Part shown: positions 38,694 through 48,549 of the stretch, one piece after another
How the letters are laid out: each line of letters begins with the position of its first letter
Numbering within the stretch: the stretch's first letter is position 1
Source: Sva-07 sp963715285
Lineage (GTDB): Bacteria; Actinomycetota; Acidimicrobiia; Acidimicrobiales; Ilumatobacteraceae
Direction of reading: 5' to 3'
DNA length: 64,000 bases
Assembly: GCA_963715285.1 (NCBI GenBank)
Contig: CAVQRU010000033.1
Coordinates: 1 to 64,000, forward strand
The notes under the pieces: model-generated
Database searches by the model: none
The model's input: only the letters and a program-made list of their open reading frames with translations
Told to the model about the DNA's origin: nothing
Translations under genes and position numbers: made by a program

Positions 38694-39077
38694 TCACGCG
38701 AGCAGCTTGGCCTTGGCGGCAGCGAACTCCTCGTCGCTGAGCACACCAGCGGCCTTGAGATCGGCGAGCTTGCTCAGCTGCGCCATCATGTCGTCTTCAC
38801 CCGCTGCGGGCGCGGCCGGTGGAGGGGCAGCAGGCGCGGCGGCGGGAGCAGGCGCGGCCTGCTGGGCCTGCATGGCGTTCATCTGGGCCTGCATGTCGGC
38901 GAGCTGGGCCTGCGACTCGAAGGCCGCTTGCTGTGCGGCCTGCTGCTCGGCCGCCTCCTGCTGCTTGGCCATCTGCTTGTTCTGCGAGTGGCCGACCACC
39001 GCGCTGGCGGTGCCGGCGACGACGGCCGTTCGGGCCATCGTTCCGACGAGTCCCGGTCGTCCTACGCGTCGTCTCAT
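38694..39077 (-). CDS. Coiled-coil SHOCT domain protein
   Basis: 127 residues. GTMARTAVVAGTASAVVG is a short hydrophobic N-terminal region, followed by a Gln/Ala-rich coiled coil (HSQNKQMAKQQEAAEQQAAQ), a Pro/Ala hinge and a C-terminal SHOCT motif MAQLSKLADLKAAGVLSDEE with FAAAKAKLLA. Start ATG 39077 has a strong GAGGAG upstream. SHOCT modules mediate oligomerisation in otherwise diverse small proteins; no enzymatic role is implied. It follows the DUF6325 gene on the same strand after 62 bp. Confidence 0.8.
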   Translation of the reverse strand: MRRRVGRPGLVGTMARTAVVAGTASAVVGHSQNKQMAKQQEAAEQQAAQQAAFESQAQLADMQAQMNAMQAQQAAPAPAAAPAAPPPAAPAAGEDDMMAQLSKLADLKAAGVLSDEEFAAAKAKLLA

Positions 39078-39139
39078 GTCGTGTCTCCTCGTTCGATGTG
39101 TGGTGGTTGATTGGTTTGCTGCTGCTGGATCGTCGCCGG

Positions 39140-39577
39140 TCAGGACTCGTCGAGTTCGGCGAGTTCGGCCAGCAGTTCGTCGACGACCGGGCCGGGCACA
39201 CGGAAGTTGTTCGCGAGCACGCCGCCGGAGTTGACGATGGCATCGCGCAACGGGCGCGCCCATGTGTGTTCGAACACCAGGATCGCCTCGGAGCTGTTCG
39301 GCTCGAGCGACTCGGCGAACTCCATGATGTCCTCGTCGGAGATCAGCGACTCGAGCTGGTTCATCACGTTGGCGAGCGCCATGGCCTCTTCGTTGGCGCC
39401 CATCTCCTCGAATTCGGTGAAGGTGACGTCTCCGTTGGCGTCCTTGCGGACGAGGATCCCGTCGACGATCGAGATCGTGTCGTTGGCGACGAGGCGTTCG
39501 AGCTCGGGGATGATCTCACCGGAGAACTGGTTCCCCGGGAAGTTGATCACGAGCACCTCGATGGGGGCGAGCGGCAT
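39140..39577 (-). CDS. DUF6325 family protein (DUF1269-like)
   Basis: 145 residues. The N-terminus PIEVLVINFPGNQFSGEIIP with LERLVANDTISIVDGILVRK and DANGDVTFTEFEE matches the DUF6325 family, related to the ferredoxin-like DUF1269 proteins. It is acidic and soluble, with no membrane helix. Proteins of this kind are often found beside SHOCT proteins in Actinobacteria, as here. No biochemical function is known. It is divergent from the SHOCT gene at 39734 across 156 bp that include an inverted repeat at 39686-39705. Confidence 0.75.
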   Translation of the reverse strand: MPLAPIEVLVINFPGNQFSGEIIPELERLVANDTISIVDGILVRKDANGDVTFTEFEEMGANEEAMALANVMNQLESLISDEDIMEFAESLEPNSSEAILVFEHTWARPLRDAIVNSGGVLANNFRVPGPVVDELLAELAELDES

Positions 39578-39685
39578 GTTGTTCTCCAGTGGTGAGCGGG
39601 TGTCGGCCGGATCGGCCAGCGAGATGGTACCGCACTCGGGCGCGATGGTTGATATTGGCGGGACAGCCGGTCATGATGTGCGGGT

Positions 39686-39705
39686 TCGGAACACGGTTGT
39701 TCCGA
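39686..39705. promoter_or_regulatory. Inverted repeat in divergent promoter region
   Basis: A perfect 8-bp inverted repeat, TCGGAACA and TGTTCCGA, with a CGGT spacer, 29 bp before the TTG start of the SHOCT gene. It lies between two divergent genes of related families, so it could be an operator for a dimeric regulator. The left arm also contains GGAAC, similar to the -35 element of ECF sigma factors. The regulatory role is inferred. Confidence 0.4.
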
Positions 39706-39733
39706 CGAGACAACTGACAGAAAGGTCAGACAC

Positions 39734-40141
39734 TTGTTACTCGCAGCTGAATTCGGCACCGGCCAGGTGCTGTGGTCACTCCTCTGGTTCTTCCTCTTCT
39801 TCGTGTGGATCATGCTGATCTTCACGATCTTCGGCGACATCATCCGCAGTGACGACATGGGCGGATGGGGCAAGGCCATCTGGTCCATCTTCATCATCTT
39901 CCTGCCGTTCCTGGGCATCTTCGCCTATCTGATCGCCCGCGGTGGCGGGATGGCGGAGCGACAGGTCGCTGCCGCACAGAAGCAGAACGAGGCGATGCAG
40001 GAGTACATCCGCTCGACGGCCGGGACATCGGCCGGCACGAGCGAGGCCGATCAACTCGCCAAGCTCGCCGATCTCCACTCGGGCGGGAAGATCGACGACG
40101 CCGAGTACGCCACGGCGAAGGCCAAGGTCATCGGTTCCTGA
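39734..40141 (+). CDS. PLDc_N-like membrane protein with SHOCT domain (paralogue of 36172-36567)
   Basis: 135 residues. The same plan as the earlier gene: GQVLWSLLWFFLFFVWIMLI, DIIRSDDMGGWGKAIWSI, IIFLPFLGIFAYLIARGGGM, then a Gln/Ala linker and SHOCT motif ADQLAKLADLHSGGKIDD with AEYATAKAKVIG. The start is TTG at 39734 with AAAGG upstream; no ATG lies nearby in frame. The two paralogues flank the antiporter and the DUF6325/SHOCT pair, so this cluster probably arose by duplication. Confidence 0.83.
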   Translation: MLLAAEFGTGQVLWSLLWFFLFFVWIMLIFTIFGDIIRSDDMGGWGKAIWSIFIIFLPFLGIFAYLIARGGGMAERQVAAAQKQNEAMQEYIRSTAGTSAGTSEADQLAKLADLHSGGKIDDAEYATAKAKVIGS

Positions 40142-40157
40142 GCCACGCCCGCGTCAC

Positions 40158-40173
40158 CGCGCTCTCGAGCGCG
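40158..40173. terminator. Possible bidirectional terminator hairpin
   Basis: CGCGCTC and GAGCGCG form a 7-bp stem around a two-base TC centre (the real loop would open by a pair or two). It sits in the 32-bp gap between convergent SHOCT and SulP genes and ends one base before the SulP stop. No T-run follows. Confidence 0.35.
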
Positions 40174-41951
40174 TCATGACGGCGTCACGTCCGGCTGATC
40201 GTCGGGCGTGGCGCCGTCGTCGTTTTCGGCCACGGCCACGCTCACGGGCGGGTGCTCGGCGAGCCAGCGTTCACCGGCGGCGATCGCCAGCTCCGTCGAC
40301 TCGCCGATGACCTCGCTCGCCTCGTACACGTCGATGGCACCCGCCACGCGGCTCGAGGAGGTCCGTTCGATCTTGGCGAGCATCGGACTCTGCACACCGC
40401 TGAGGATCAGGTGGCCGCCGACGCGGTCGAGTCGGTCGACGTAGTCGGCGAGCACGGCGGCAAAGGTCGCTCCGAGCGAGAGCCGCCCACGCAGCCGCAG
40501 CACCACCACGGGCTGCGTTGCACCCGACGGGTCGGGCAATCGGAGCTGCAGCGTGCGTGCACCGGCATACAGCAGGCTCCCGTAGGCGTCGATGACGACC
40601 ACCTGACGGTCGGGTGCGACCTTCGGGGCCGGGAACTCCTCGAACCGACCGTCGTCGCGTCGGCGGAGCTCGACGACGCGCAGGTCGGCGATGCCCTGGT
40701 TGAGCTGCAGCAGCAGCGACACGATGACGCCGAGGCCGACCGCCGCTGCGATCGGCAGCAACAGCGTAGAGAAGAACGTGATGCCCACGGCGATCTGCGA
40801 GTTGATCCCCGAGCGCCACACCACCTTGATCTGGGCGACTCGGATCGACCGGGAGGCGGCATAGATCAGCACGGCGGCGAGGCTCGACATCACGACCTCA
40901 CCGACGGCACCGGAGAACACCACCAGGATCACGAGCACCCAGATGCCCGAGATGACCGCAGCCCACCGCGTCGCAGCCCCCGAGCTCACGTTGAGCGCCG
41001 TCTGGCCGACCGACCCGCCGACCGGTTGGCCCTGGAAGAGGCCCGCGGCGACGTTCGCTGCGCCCTGCGCGATGAAGTCAGTGTTCGGGTTGGAGCGAGA
41101 ACCGTCGAGGTTGGGCGACGATTCGGCGACGCCCGAACCCTGCACCAACACGATGGCCGCGACCGCCAGCGCGCCGGTGACGAGCGAAAACGACAGGTCG
41201 CCGAGCGCCGGCAGCTGGGGAAGTGGGACACCGGTCGGGATCTCGCCGACGTCGTTGACGGTCGCGACGCCGGCGGTTCCTGTCAGCAACAGCGCCAGTG
41301 TGGGCCCGATCAGTGCGAGCAATGCGGCGTAGGAGCCGAACCTGGTCGGCTTCACCCAGGCGACGATCGCCAGCGCTGTGAGCCCGAGGACGAGCGTCGG
41401 CAGGAACCACTCGTCGGGGTTCACGACGACGTTGATCGCACGCTCGACCGCCGTGCCGCCCTCGCTCGGGGCGCCGGTGAGATCGTCGAGCTGGCCGAAC
41501 ACGATGTTGACCGCGACACCGGTCAGGAAGCCCGTCATCACCGATTGCGACACGAACCGCGTGTAGCGGCCGAGCTTGAAGGCACCGGCGAGCAGCATCG
41601 CCACGCCGGCGACGACCGTGAGCAGGAACAGCGCCCCCGGCCGATCGGCCGGGCTGACCCCGGACAGCGCCGATCCGGCTGCCAGCGCCGCGGCGCCCGT
41701 CGTGGTCACGACCATTCGCTGCGTGCTGCTCGACAGGCCACCGACGAGCGGGCCGGCGAACGACGCGTACAGGCCGTAGACCGGGTTGACCCCGGCGAGC
41801 ACGCTCGCCGCCATGCCATCAGGCACACTTCCGATCGCGACTGAACTTCCCGCAACGGCTTCCGAACGCAGCTCCGCACCGCTCGACGGCTTCACGCGAC
41901 TCCACCAGGACCGGACCGGGGCCACGACGGTGCCGATCGTGTTTCTGGTGT

Positions 41952-41955
<4 letters not shown>
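40174..41955 (-). CDS. SulP family anion transporter with STAS domain
   Basis: 593 residues. SulP membrane core: SEAVAGSSVAIGSVPDGMAA and VNPVYGLYASFAGPLVGGL at the N-terminus, followed by about twelve helices including QSVMTGFLTGVAVNIVFGQ and QGAANVAAGLFQGQPVGGS. The C-terminal STAS domain is visible in VVVLRLRGRLSLGATFA and GGHLILSGVQSPMLAKIER. These proteins move sulfate, bicarbonate or other anions. Its ATG overlaps the HAD gene stop as ATGA, and the operon starts with a sulfatase and its maturase, so sulfate uptake or export is the likely job. A longer reading to 42849 lies antisense-frame through the HAD gene and is rejected. Confidence 0.88.
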
Positions 41956-42864
<909 letters not shown>

Positions 42865-42875
<11 letters not shown>

Positions 42876-43836
42876 CGGACACTCCTGGACCCGGCACTGC
42901 GTCGGCCGTCTGGCCGGGCCGGCGAATCGTCCGCAGACCGATGTGACTCATGCCGGTGTCGATCATCTGGGGGCGGCGGGCAGCGGGGCGATATCGCTGA
43001 CAGTAGTTGTCGGCACACAGGAACGAGCCGCCCTTGATCACCTTGCGCGGGATCCGGAACTGGGGTTGGTGCGGGTCGTAGCTCGCCTCGATCTCCGGTC
43101 CTCGGGGATTGCTTGGAACACAGCAGGGCTTGTCGGCCCCCTCGCCCGAAGCGGCTCGGTGCTGCTGCGAGTACCAGTCGCTGGTCCACTCCCACACGTT
43201 GCCCGCCATGTCGTGCAGCCCGAAACCATTCGGGGGATACGACCCGACAGGAGCCGTTCCGGCGAAGCCGTCGACCTCGCTGTTGCGCCACGGGAAGTCG
43301 CCCTGCCAGAAGTTGGCCAGGTACCGACCGTCCGGGACGGCCTCGTCGCCCCAGGTGAACGCGTTGCCGTCGGCGCCTCCTCGGGCGGCGTACTCCCACT
43401 CGGCTTCGGTCGGCAGCTCCTCCCCCGACCACCCGGCGTAGGCCTCGGCGTCCTCGAACGCCACGTGGACGACCGGGTGGTCGGGACGCGAATCGATCGA
43501 GCTGCGCGGGCCTTCGGGGTGGCGCCACGATGCACCGGGCGTCCAGGTCCACCATTGGCTGAGGTGACGCAGGTCGACCGGTCCTGGCGTCATCGTGAAC
43601 ACGAGCGAACCTGCCACCAGGTTCTCCGGCGGCGCACCCGGGTAGTCCGCCGGATCGAGCGGACGTTCGGCGACCGTCGTGTAGCCGGTGGCATCGACGA
43701 ACGCAGCGAACTGGCTGTTCGTCACCGTCGTGGGGCTGATGGCGAAGGCGTCGACGCGCACCTGATGCGCCGGTGCCTCCTCCGGGTAGTGGTCGTCGGA
43801 GCCCATGCGGAACATGCCCGCCGGGACCTCGATCAC
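42865..43836 (-). CDS. Formylglycine-generating enzyme (sulfatase maturase)
   Basis: 323 residues. Oxidises the active-site Cys of sulfatases to formylglycine. PAGMFRMGSDDHYPEEAPAH opens the FGE-sulfatase fold, LPTEAEWEYAARGGADG and FGLHDMAGNVWEWTSDWYS are core blocks, and VIKGGSFLCADNYCQRYRPA contains both active-site Cys (human FGE has GGSYMCHxSYC at this site). The GTG at 43836 is decided by its GTGA overlap with the sulfatase stop and a GGAG nearby. The enzyme presumably matures the neighbouring sulfatase, whose CTAGR site is the classical FGE target. No signal peptide is seen, so maturation should be cytoplasmic. Confidence 0.93.
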
Positions 43837-45335
43837 GCGCTCGAAACTCCGGACTGCAGCTTGTCGAGCACGCTCTCGAGGTTGAAACTGGCCGGCTCCT
43901 GCCGAGGCGGGAACTCGACGAGCGTCGAGAGCATGTTGCCCACGTAGGCCTGCGCCGGCACGAGCACCCAGGCCCGGCTGAGCAGCCAGTCGTAATAGGT
44001 GTTCGACGTGATGTCGGCCCGTTCGTACGGGTCGGTGCGCAGGTTGAAGATCTTCGGCACCCGCAGCTCCGTGTAGGGCTCGGCCCACACCCTGAGCGTG
44101 CCGGTGGCGCGCTGCTCGAGGAACACGACCTTCCAGTTGTCGTACCGCAGCGCGGTGAGGTCGCCGTCGTCGGACACGTAGAAGAAATGCTTCCGCGGAC
44201 TCGCGTCGACCGCCCCGGTGATGTAGTCGAGCTGATCGTGGCCGTCGAGATGCACCTTGTAGGTCGTGCCGTTCAGGTCGCACCCGGCCTTCAGTTCGTC
44301 CTGGATGTCCGGATCGCCCGCGGCAGCGAGGAACGTCACGAACCAGTCGTTGTGGCTGACGATGCCGTTGAGCACCTCGCCCGCGGGGATGCGACCCGGC
44401 CAGCGGACCATCGCCGGCACGCGGTAGGCGCCCTCCCAGTTCGAGTTCTTCTCGTTGCGGAACGGGGTCATGCCGGCGTCGGGCCACGTGTTCATGTGCG
44501 GGCCGTTGTCGGTCGAGTACATCACGATCGTGTCGTCGGCGAGGCCCTGTTCGTCGAGATAGGCGAGGATCTGGCCGACGAGTTCGTCGTGGTCGCACAT
44601 CACATCGTGGTACTCCGACTGCCAGCGCCCGGCCTTGCCACGGCTGCCGTCCTTGATGTGCGTGCGGAAGTGCATGTGGGTGGTGTTGAACCACACGAAG
44701 AACGGGGTGTCGTTGTCGTTGGCGTCGCCCATGAACCGCAGCGCCTCGGGGAGAATCTCCTCGTCGACGGTCTTCATCCGCTCCCGCGTGAGCGGGCCGG
44801 TGTCCTCGATGCGCTGGGTGCCGTCACCGTTGGCCCACGAGTGGATGACGCCGCGGGGCCCGAAGTTCTTGCGGAAGTTCGGGAACTCCTCTTCGCTCGG
44901 GTAGTCCTCCTGTTCGGGCTCCTCCTCCGCGTTGAGGTGATAGAGGTTCCCGAAGAACTCGTCGAAGCCGTGCATGGTCGGCAGGAACTCGTCCTTGTCG
45001 CCGAGGTGGTTCTTGCCGAACTGGCCGGTGGCGTAGCCCTGCGCCTTGAGCGCGGTCGCGATCGTGGGATCGGGGGCCTGCAGGCCGATGTCGGCGCCCG
45101 GCATGCCCACCTTGCTGAGCCCGGTGCGATACGGGTTCTGGCCGGTGATGAACGCCGAGCGACCGGCGGTACAGCTCTGCTCGCCGTAGTAGTCGGTGAA
45201 CCGAACGCCCTCGGCGGCGATCCGGTCGATGTTGGGGGTGCGGTAGCCCATCAGGCCATCGCTGTAGCAGCTCAGGTTGGAGATACCGATGTCATCTCCC
45301 CAGATGACCAGGATGTTTGGCTTTCCGTTGGGCAT
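43833..45335 (-). CDS. Arylsulfatase-type sulfatase
   Basis: 500 residues. Type I sulfatase: PNILVIWGDDIGISNLSCYS carries the metal-binding DD, QSCTAGRSAFITG the CxxxR motif with Cys-55 to be converted to formylglycine, FGKNHLGDKDEF the Lys/His active-site block, and MYSTDNGPHMNTWPDAG the second metal DN pair. There is no obvious signal peptide, so it looks cytoplasmic, unlike many sulfatases. The substrate is not apparent. GAGGAG precedes ATG 45335. It heads a four-gene coupled operon: sulfatase, maturase, HAD phosphatase, SulP transporter. Confidence 0.93.
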   Translation of the reverse strand: MPNGKPNILVIWGDDIGISNLSCYSDGLMGYRTPNIDRIAAEGVRFTDYYGEQSCTAGRSAFITGQNPYRTGLSKVGMPGADIGLQAPDPTIATALKAQGYATGQFGKNHLGDKDEFLPTMHGFDEFFGNLYHLNAEEEPEQEDYPSEEEFPNFRKNFGPRGVIHSWANGDGTQRIEDTGPLTRERMKTVDEEILPEALRFMGDANDNDTPFFVWFNTTHMHFRTHIKDGSRGKAGRWQSEYHDVMCDHDELVGQILAYLDEQGLADDTIVMYSTDNGPHMNTWPDAGMTPFRNEKNSNWEGAYRVPAMVRWPGRIPAGEVLNGIVSHNDWFVTFLAAAGDPDIQDELKAGCDLNGTTYKVHLDGHDQLDYITGAVDASPRKHFFYVSDDGDLTALRYDNWKVVFLEQRATGTLRVWAEPYTELRVPKIFNLRTDPYERADITSNTYYDWLLSRAWVLVPAQAYVGNMLSTLVEFPPRQEPASFNLESVLDKLQSGVSSA

Positions 45336-45413
45336 GGGCGCTCCTCGATGGTCGGTGCTGGTTGAGACGGTGGACGTGGCAGCAGAACGTACCGCACGCC
45401 GAGGAGCGGTGGA

Positions 45414-45881
45414 TCAACCCTGCGACTGCTGGACCAGCACCGGGCACGCCGCATGACGCACGACGTGGTCGGACGTCGAGCCGATCACGGCGCGGCGCAG
45501 CCCGCTGCGCCCGTGCGTGCCGAGCACGACGACGCTCGCCGGCAGTTCGGCGGCGACGTCGCAGATCGTGTGTCCGGCATCGCCGAACCTCACGATCGTC
45601 TCCGCATCGACCAGTCCGAGATCGGCGACGGTGTCGTCGAGAATGCTCTGGGCGCTCTCTCGCTGCGCCTCGATCAGGTCGTTCTTCTCGTCGAACGACA
45701 TCACGCCACCGGCGAAGCCGGTGCCGGTGACCAGCGTCGGGTCGACCGCCGCTGCCACCGTGAGCACCACTGTCCGCTGGGCGGGCGCCAGGAGTGCGAG
45801 GCCCTCGCGGATGGCCGAGAGGGCGAGGTCGGAACCGTCGGTGCACAACAGCACGGTCATCGGGGACGGGGAGGAGGTCAT
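45414..45881 (-). CDS. Universal stress protein (UspA family)
   Basis: 155 residues with one Usp domain. MTVLLCTDGSDLALSAIREG is the N-terminal nucleotide-binding strand, and VVLGTHGRSGLRRAVIGSTS is the ATP-phosphate motif G-x2-G-x9-G(S/T). The C-terminal SDHVVRHAACPVLVQQ is typical. Members with this motif bind ATP and are induced under starvation or hypoxia, often regulating other proteins. The ATG at 45881 begins just before the fold. It is 79 bp upstream of the sulfatase gene on the same strand, with its own downstream gap. Confidence 0.88.
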   Translation of the reverse strand: MTSSPSPMTVLLCTDGSDLALSAIREGLALLAPAQRTVVLTVAAAVDPTLVTGTGFAGGVMSFDEKNDLIEAQRESAQSILDDTVADLGLVDAETIVRFGDAGHTICDVAAELPASVVVLGTHGRSGLRRAVIGSTSDHVVRHAACPVLVQQSQG

Positions 45882-45943
45882 GGCTCGATTCTCGCACCCG
45901 CGGGGTGTCGGCGCCATGGCCGTCGCTCTGCAAGAGTGGAACC

Positions 45944-46591
45944 ATGAACGACATCGTGGTGGGTCTGATCGCCATCCTCACCGGCGCGGTCTTCTGCTTC
46001 CGCGGCTACCTCGCGATGCGGATCATCATCCCGCTGTGGGGCGCCTTCGCCGGATTCATGCTCGGGGCGGGCATCGTGGCGACCGACGCCGGCTTCCTCG
46101 CCACGGCAATGGGCTGGATCGTCGGCTTCGCGGTGGCGCTGTTGTTCGGCCTGCTCGCGTACCTCTACTACGAGGTGGCCGTCGTGCTCGGCATGCTGGC
46201 GATCGGGTTCGCGCTCGGCACCTCGCTGATGGTCGCGCTCGGGGTCACGTGGAACTGGGTGATCGTGCTGGCCGGCGTGACCGGCGCCCTCGTGCTGGCG
46301 TTCGTCGCGCTGATCGGTGACCTGCCGATGGTGCTGTTGACCGTCCTGACCGGATTCGCCGGGGCGGCGGCCATCGTCGCCGGGCTGATGTTGCTGTTCG
46401 GCGTCACCGACGTGGGCGACTTCGATTCGGCGCAGACCACCGAGGCGCTCGCCGACGACTGGTGGTGGTATGCGATCTATCTCGCACTCGCCGTGGGTGG
46501 AATGATCGCCCAGTTCATCGACGTCGACCGCCGCCGCGACACACTGCGCAGCGCATGGTCGACCGGGATCGGGTCGACAACCACCTCGTGA
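45944..46591 (+). CDS. Multi-pass membrane protein, DUF4203-like
   Basis: 215 residues, almost wholly hydrophobic, with six or seven helices: VVGLIAILTGAVFCFRGYLA, IIPLWGAFAGFMLGAGIV, LLFGLLAYLYYEVAVVLG and so on. The glycine spacing and the R(G)xxA motif resemble DUF4203/TMEM198-like proteins. The C-terminus (DVDRRRDTLRSAWSTG) is basic and faces the cytoplasm. It starts 11 bp before the acyltransferase fusion gene on the same strand and may be cotranscribed with it. Function unknown. Confidence 0.7.
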   Translation: MNDIVVGLIAILTGAVFCFRGYLAMRIIIPLWGAFAGFMLGAGIVATDAGFLATAMGWIVGFAVALLFGLLAYLYYEVAVVLGMLAIGFALGTSLMVALGVTWNWVIVLAGVTGALVLAFVALIGDLPMVLLTVLTGFAGAAAIVAGLMLLFGVTDVGDFDSAQTTEALADDWWWYAIYLALAVGGMIAQFIDVDRRRDTLRSAWSTGIGSTTTS

Positions 46592-46602
46592 ACTGATCGC
46601 TG

Positions 46603-48549
46603 ATGTCAGGCACCGCCGACTGCGAACAACGCGACGACTGGTTTCTCGAACAGGACGTCAACGCGTGGACCTCGCTCGCGTACGTGGCGGTCGGCGCCGT
46701 GCTCGCGTGGGAGGTGTCCCGTCGCCGCCTCCCCACGGCCGTCTACGCGTTCGCGTTCGTCGTCGCGGCCGAGGGTGTCGGCAGCTGGCTGTACCACGGC
46801 GCGGCGAGCGATCTGTCGCAGTACCTGCACGACGTTCCGCTGATCGGCGCACTCGGGTTCGTCGCCGGCTGGCACCTCGGACGTCTCGTCGGAGCGAGCG
46901 ACCGTGGATCGCTGATCGGCCTCGTCGCCGGCGTCGCCGCGGCCTCCGCGCTGTGGGCGATCGCACCGGAAACCACGAACGCGACGGTGGCCGTGGCGGT
47001 CGCGGCGATCGTGGTCGCATCGCTCGTCGCCCGGCACCGGGGCCTGCCCGGGGTGTGGTCGCCGGCGCTGCTCGTGCTCGGAGCGGTCGCGATCGTCGCG
47101 TGGCTCCTCGGCAGGCCCGACAGCCCGGTGTGCGACGACGGGTCCTGGCTGCAGCCCCACGGGCTCTGGCATGCGCTGACCGCCGTGCTGGCGCTCGCCT
47201 GGGTCGACGCCGCGTACGCCGCCGCTTCCCCCGACCATGCTCCCCGGATGTTCCGGCGTTTCACCGACCGCTCGATCGGTCTGCTCGCGGCGGGCCTCGT
47301 GCTCGCGTTCCACCGGTCCGTCGACGTGGCGTGGCGCAACCGCCTGCCGACCGATCGGCCCGTTCTGGTGGTGGCGAACCACGGCAACGGCTTCGTCGAT
47401 CCCGTGGTGGTCGCGTCGGTGCTCGGGCGGCTACCGCGATTCCTCGCCAAGGCGGCATTGTGGAACGTGGCGGTCGCTCGGCCGTTCCTCGGCCTCGCTG
47501 GTGTGCTGCCGGTGTACCGCAGCGGTGACGGCGACGCCACGAGCCGGAACACGTCGGTGTTCGACGCCTGCCACCGCGAACTCGCGCAGGGTGCGACGGT
47601 CGCCATCTTCCCGGAGGGGACCACCGGCGACCGGGCAGGGCTCGATCGGGTGAAGTCGGGTGCAGCTCGCATTGCGCTCGGCGCACTTCCGACGGCGCCC
47701 GATCTGGTCGTGGTGCCGATCGGGATGGCATACGAGAGCAAGGTCGAGACCCGCAGCCGGGTCGCGGTGATGTTCGGCGAGCCGATCGTGGTGGCCGACT
47801 ACCGCGGTCGCGGGCTCCGACCCGACGGCGAACCCGATCGCGACGACGCCCGGGCGTTGACCGAGGAGATCACCGCGTCGTTGCAGGCGGTGTCACCCGG
47901 CTTCGCCGACGTCGAGGAACGCGAGGTGCTGCGCGCCGCGGCACGGATCGCGGGCACGAGCGGTCCGGACCGTCGGGAGCCGTCGTTCGCCGACACCGAG
48001 GTGGTCGCCCGCAGGATCGCCGCGGAGCCCGCCGACCTGCGCCGTTCGGTGATCGACGCGTACCGGGTGTTCGCGACGCGCCTGGAGCTGATCGGCATCA
48101 CCAGCGAACAGCTGACGCCTCGCCGCCAACCGTTCGCCCGCCTCGCGCTGTCGCTACTGGTGTTGCTGCTCGCCGGCTCGGTGGTGGTCGCGGCCACGCT
48201 GATCCATCTCCCCGCGGTGCTCCTGGTCACGATCGGCACCGGCCTCGTGCGCTCGACGGCCACCAAGGGAACCGTCCGCCTGCTCCTCGGGCTCGTGACC
48301 GCCCTCGCGACGTGGACGCTGGCGGGCGCCGTGCTCGGCGACGGCTGGACCGCGGTGGCGTACGGCGTGGCGGTGGCCCTGCTCGGCGGTGTCGCGCTGC
48401 TGGTGTGGGCTCCGCTGGTACGGGAGGTGCGGACACTGGTCGGACGGGTTCGGGTGCGCGACCGCGTCGGGCTGCTGGCGCCGGTACTGGCCGCACGATC
48501 CCACGTTGCCGACCTCGTCCGCGCCAGTATCGGACCCGCCGATGACTGA
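46603..48549 (+). CDS. Fusion: CREST/ceramidase-like membrane domain plus PlsC-type acyltransferase
   Basis: 648 residues. Residues about 5-235 form a seven-helix membrane domain with the CREST/alkaline ceramidase pattern: DCEQ then DVNAWTSLAYVAVGAVL, GVGSWLYHGAASD, LHDVPLIGALG and PHGLWHALTAVLALAWVD. The His and Asp of these motifs would bind the catalytic zinc. Residues about 250-430 are a glycerophosphate acyltransferase domain with VVANHGNGFVDPVVVAS (NHxxxxD) and VAIFPEGTTGDRAGLDRVKS. Three or four C-terminal helices follow. One protein may thus release and transfer acyl chains of membrane lipids, though the substrates are not known. The stop overlaps the next gene. Confidence 0.85.
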   Translation: MSGTADCEQRDDWFLEQDVNAWTSLAYVAVGAVLAWEVSRRRLPTAVYAFAFVVAAEGVGSWLYHGAASDLSQYLHDVPLIGALGFVAGWHLGRLVGASDRGSLIGLVAGVAAASALWAIAPETTNATVAVAVAAIVVASLVARHRGLPGVWSPALLVLGAVAIVAWLLGRPDSPVCDDGSWLQPHGLWHALTAVLALAWVDAAYAAASPDHAPRMFRRFTDRSIGLLAAGLVLAFHRSVDVAWRNRLPTDRPVLVVANHGNGFVDPVVVASVLGRLPRFLAKAALWNVAVARPFLGLAGVLPVYRSGDGDATSRNTSVFDACHRELAQGATVAIFPEGTTGDRAGLDRVKSGAARIALGALPTAPDLVVVPIGMAYESKVETRSRVAVMFGEPIVVADYRGRGLRPDGEPDRDDARALTEEITASLQAVSPGFADVEEREVLRAAARIAGTSGPDRREPSFADTEVVARRIAAEPADLRRSVIDAYRVFATRLELIGITSEQLTPRRQPFARLALSLLVLLLAGSVVVAATLIHLPAVLLVTIGTGLVRSTATKGTVRLLLGLVTALATWTLAGAVLGDGWTAVAYGVAVALLGGVALLVWAPLVREVRTLVGRVRVRDRVGLLAPVLAARSHVADLVRASIGPADD

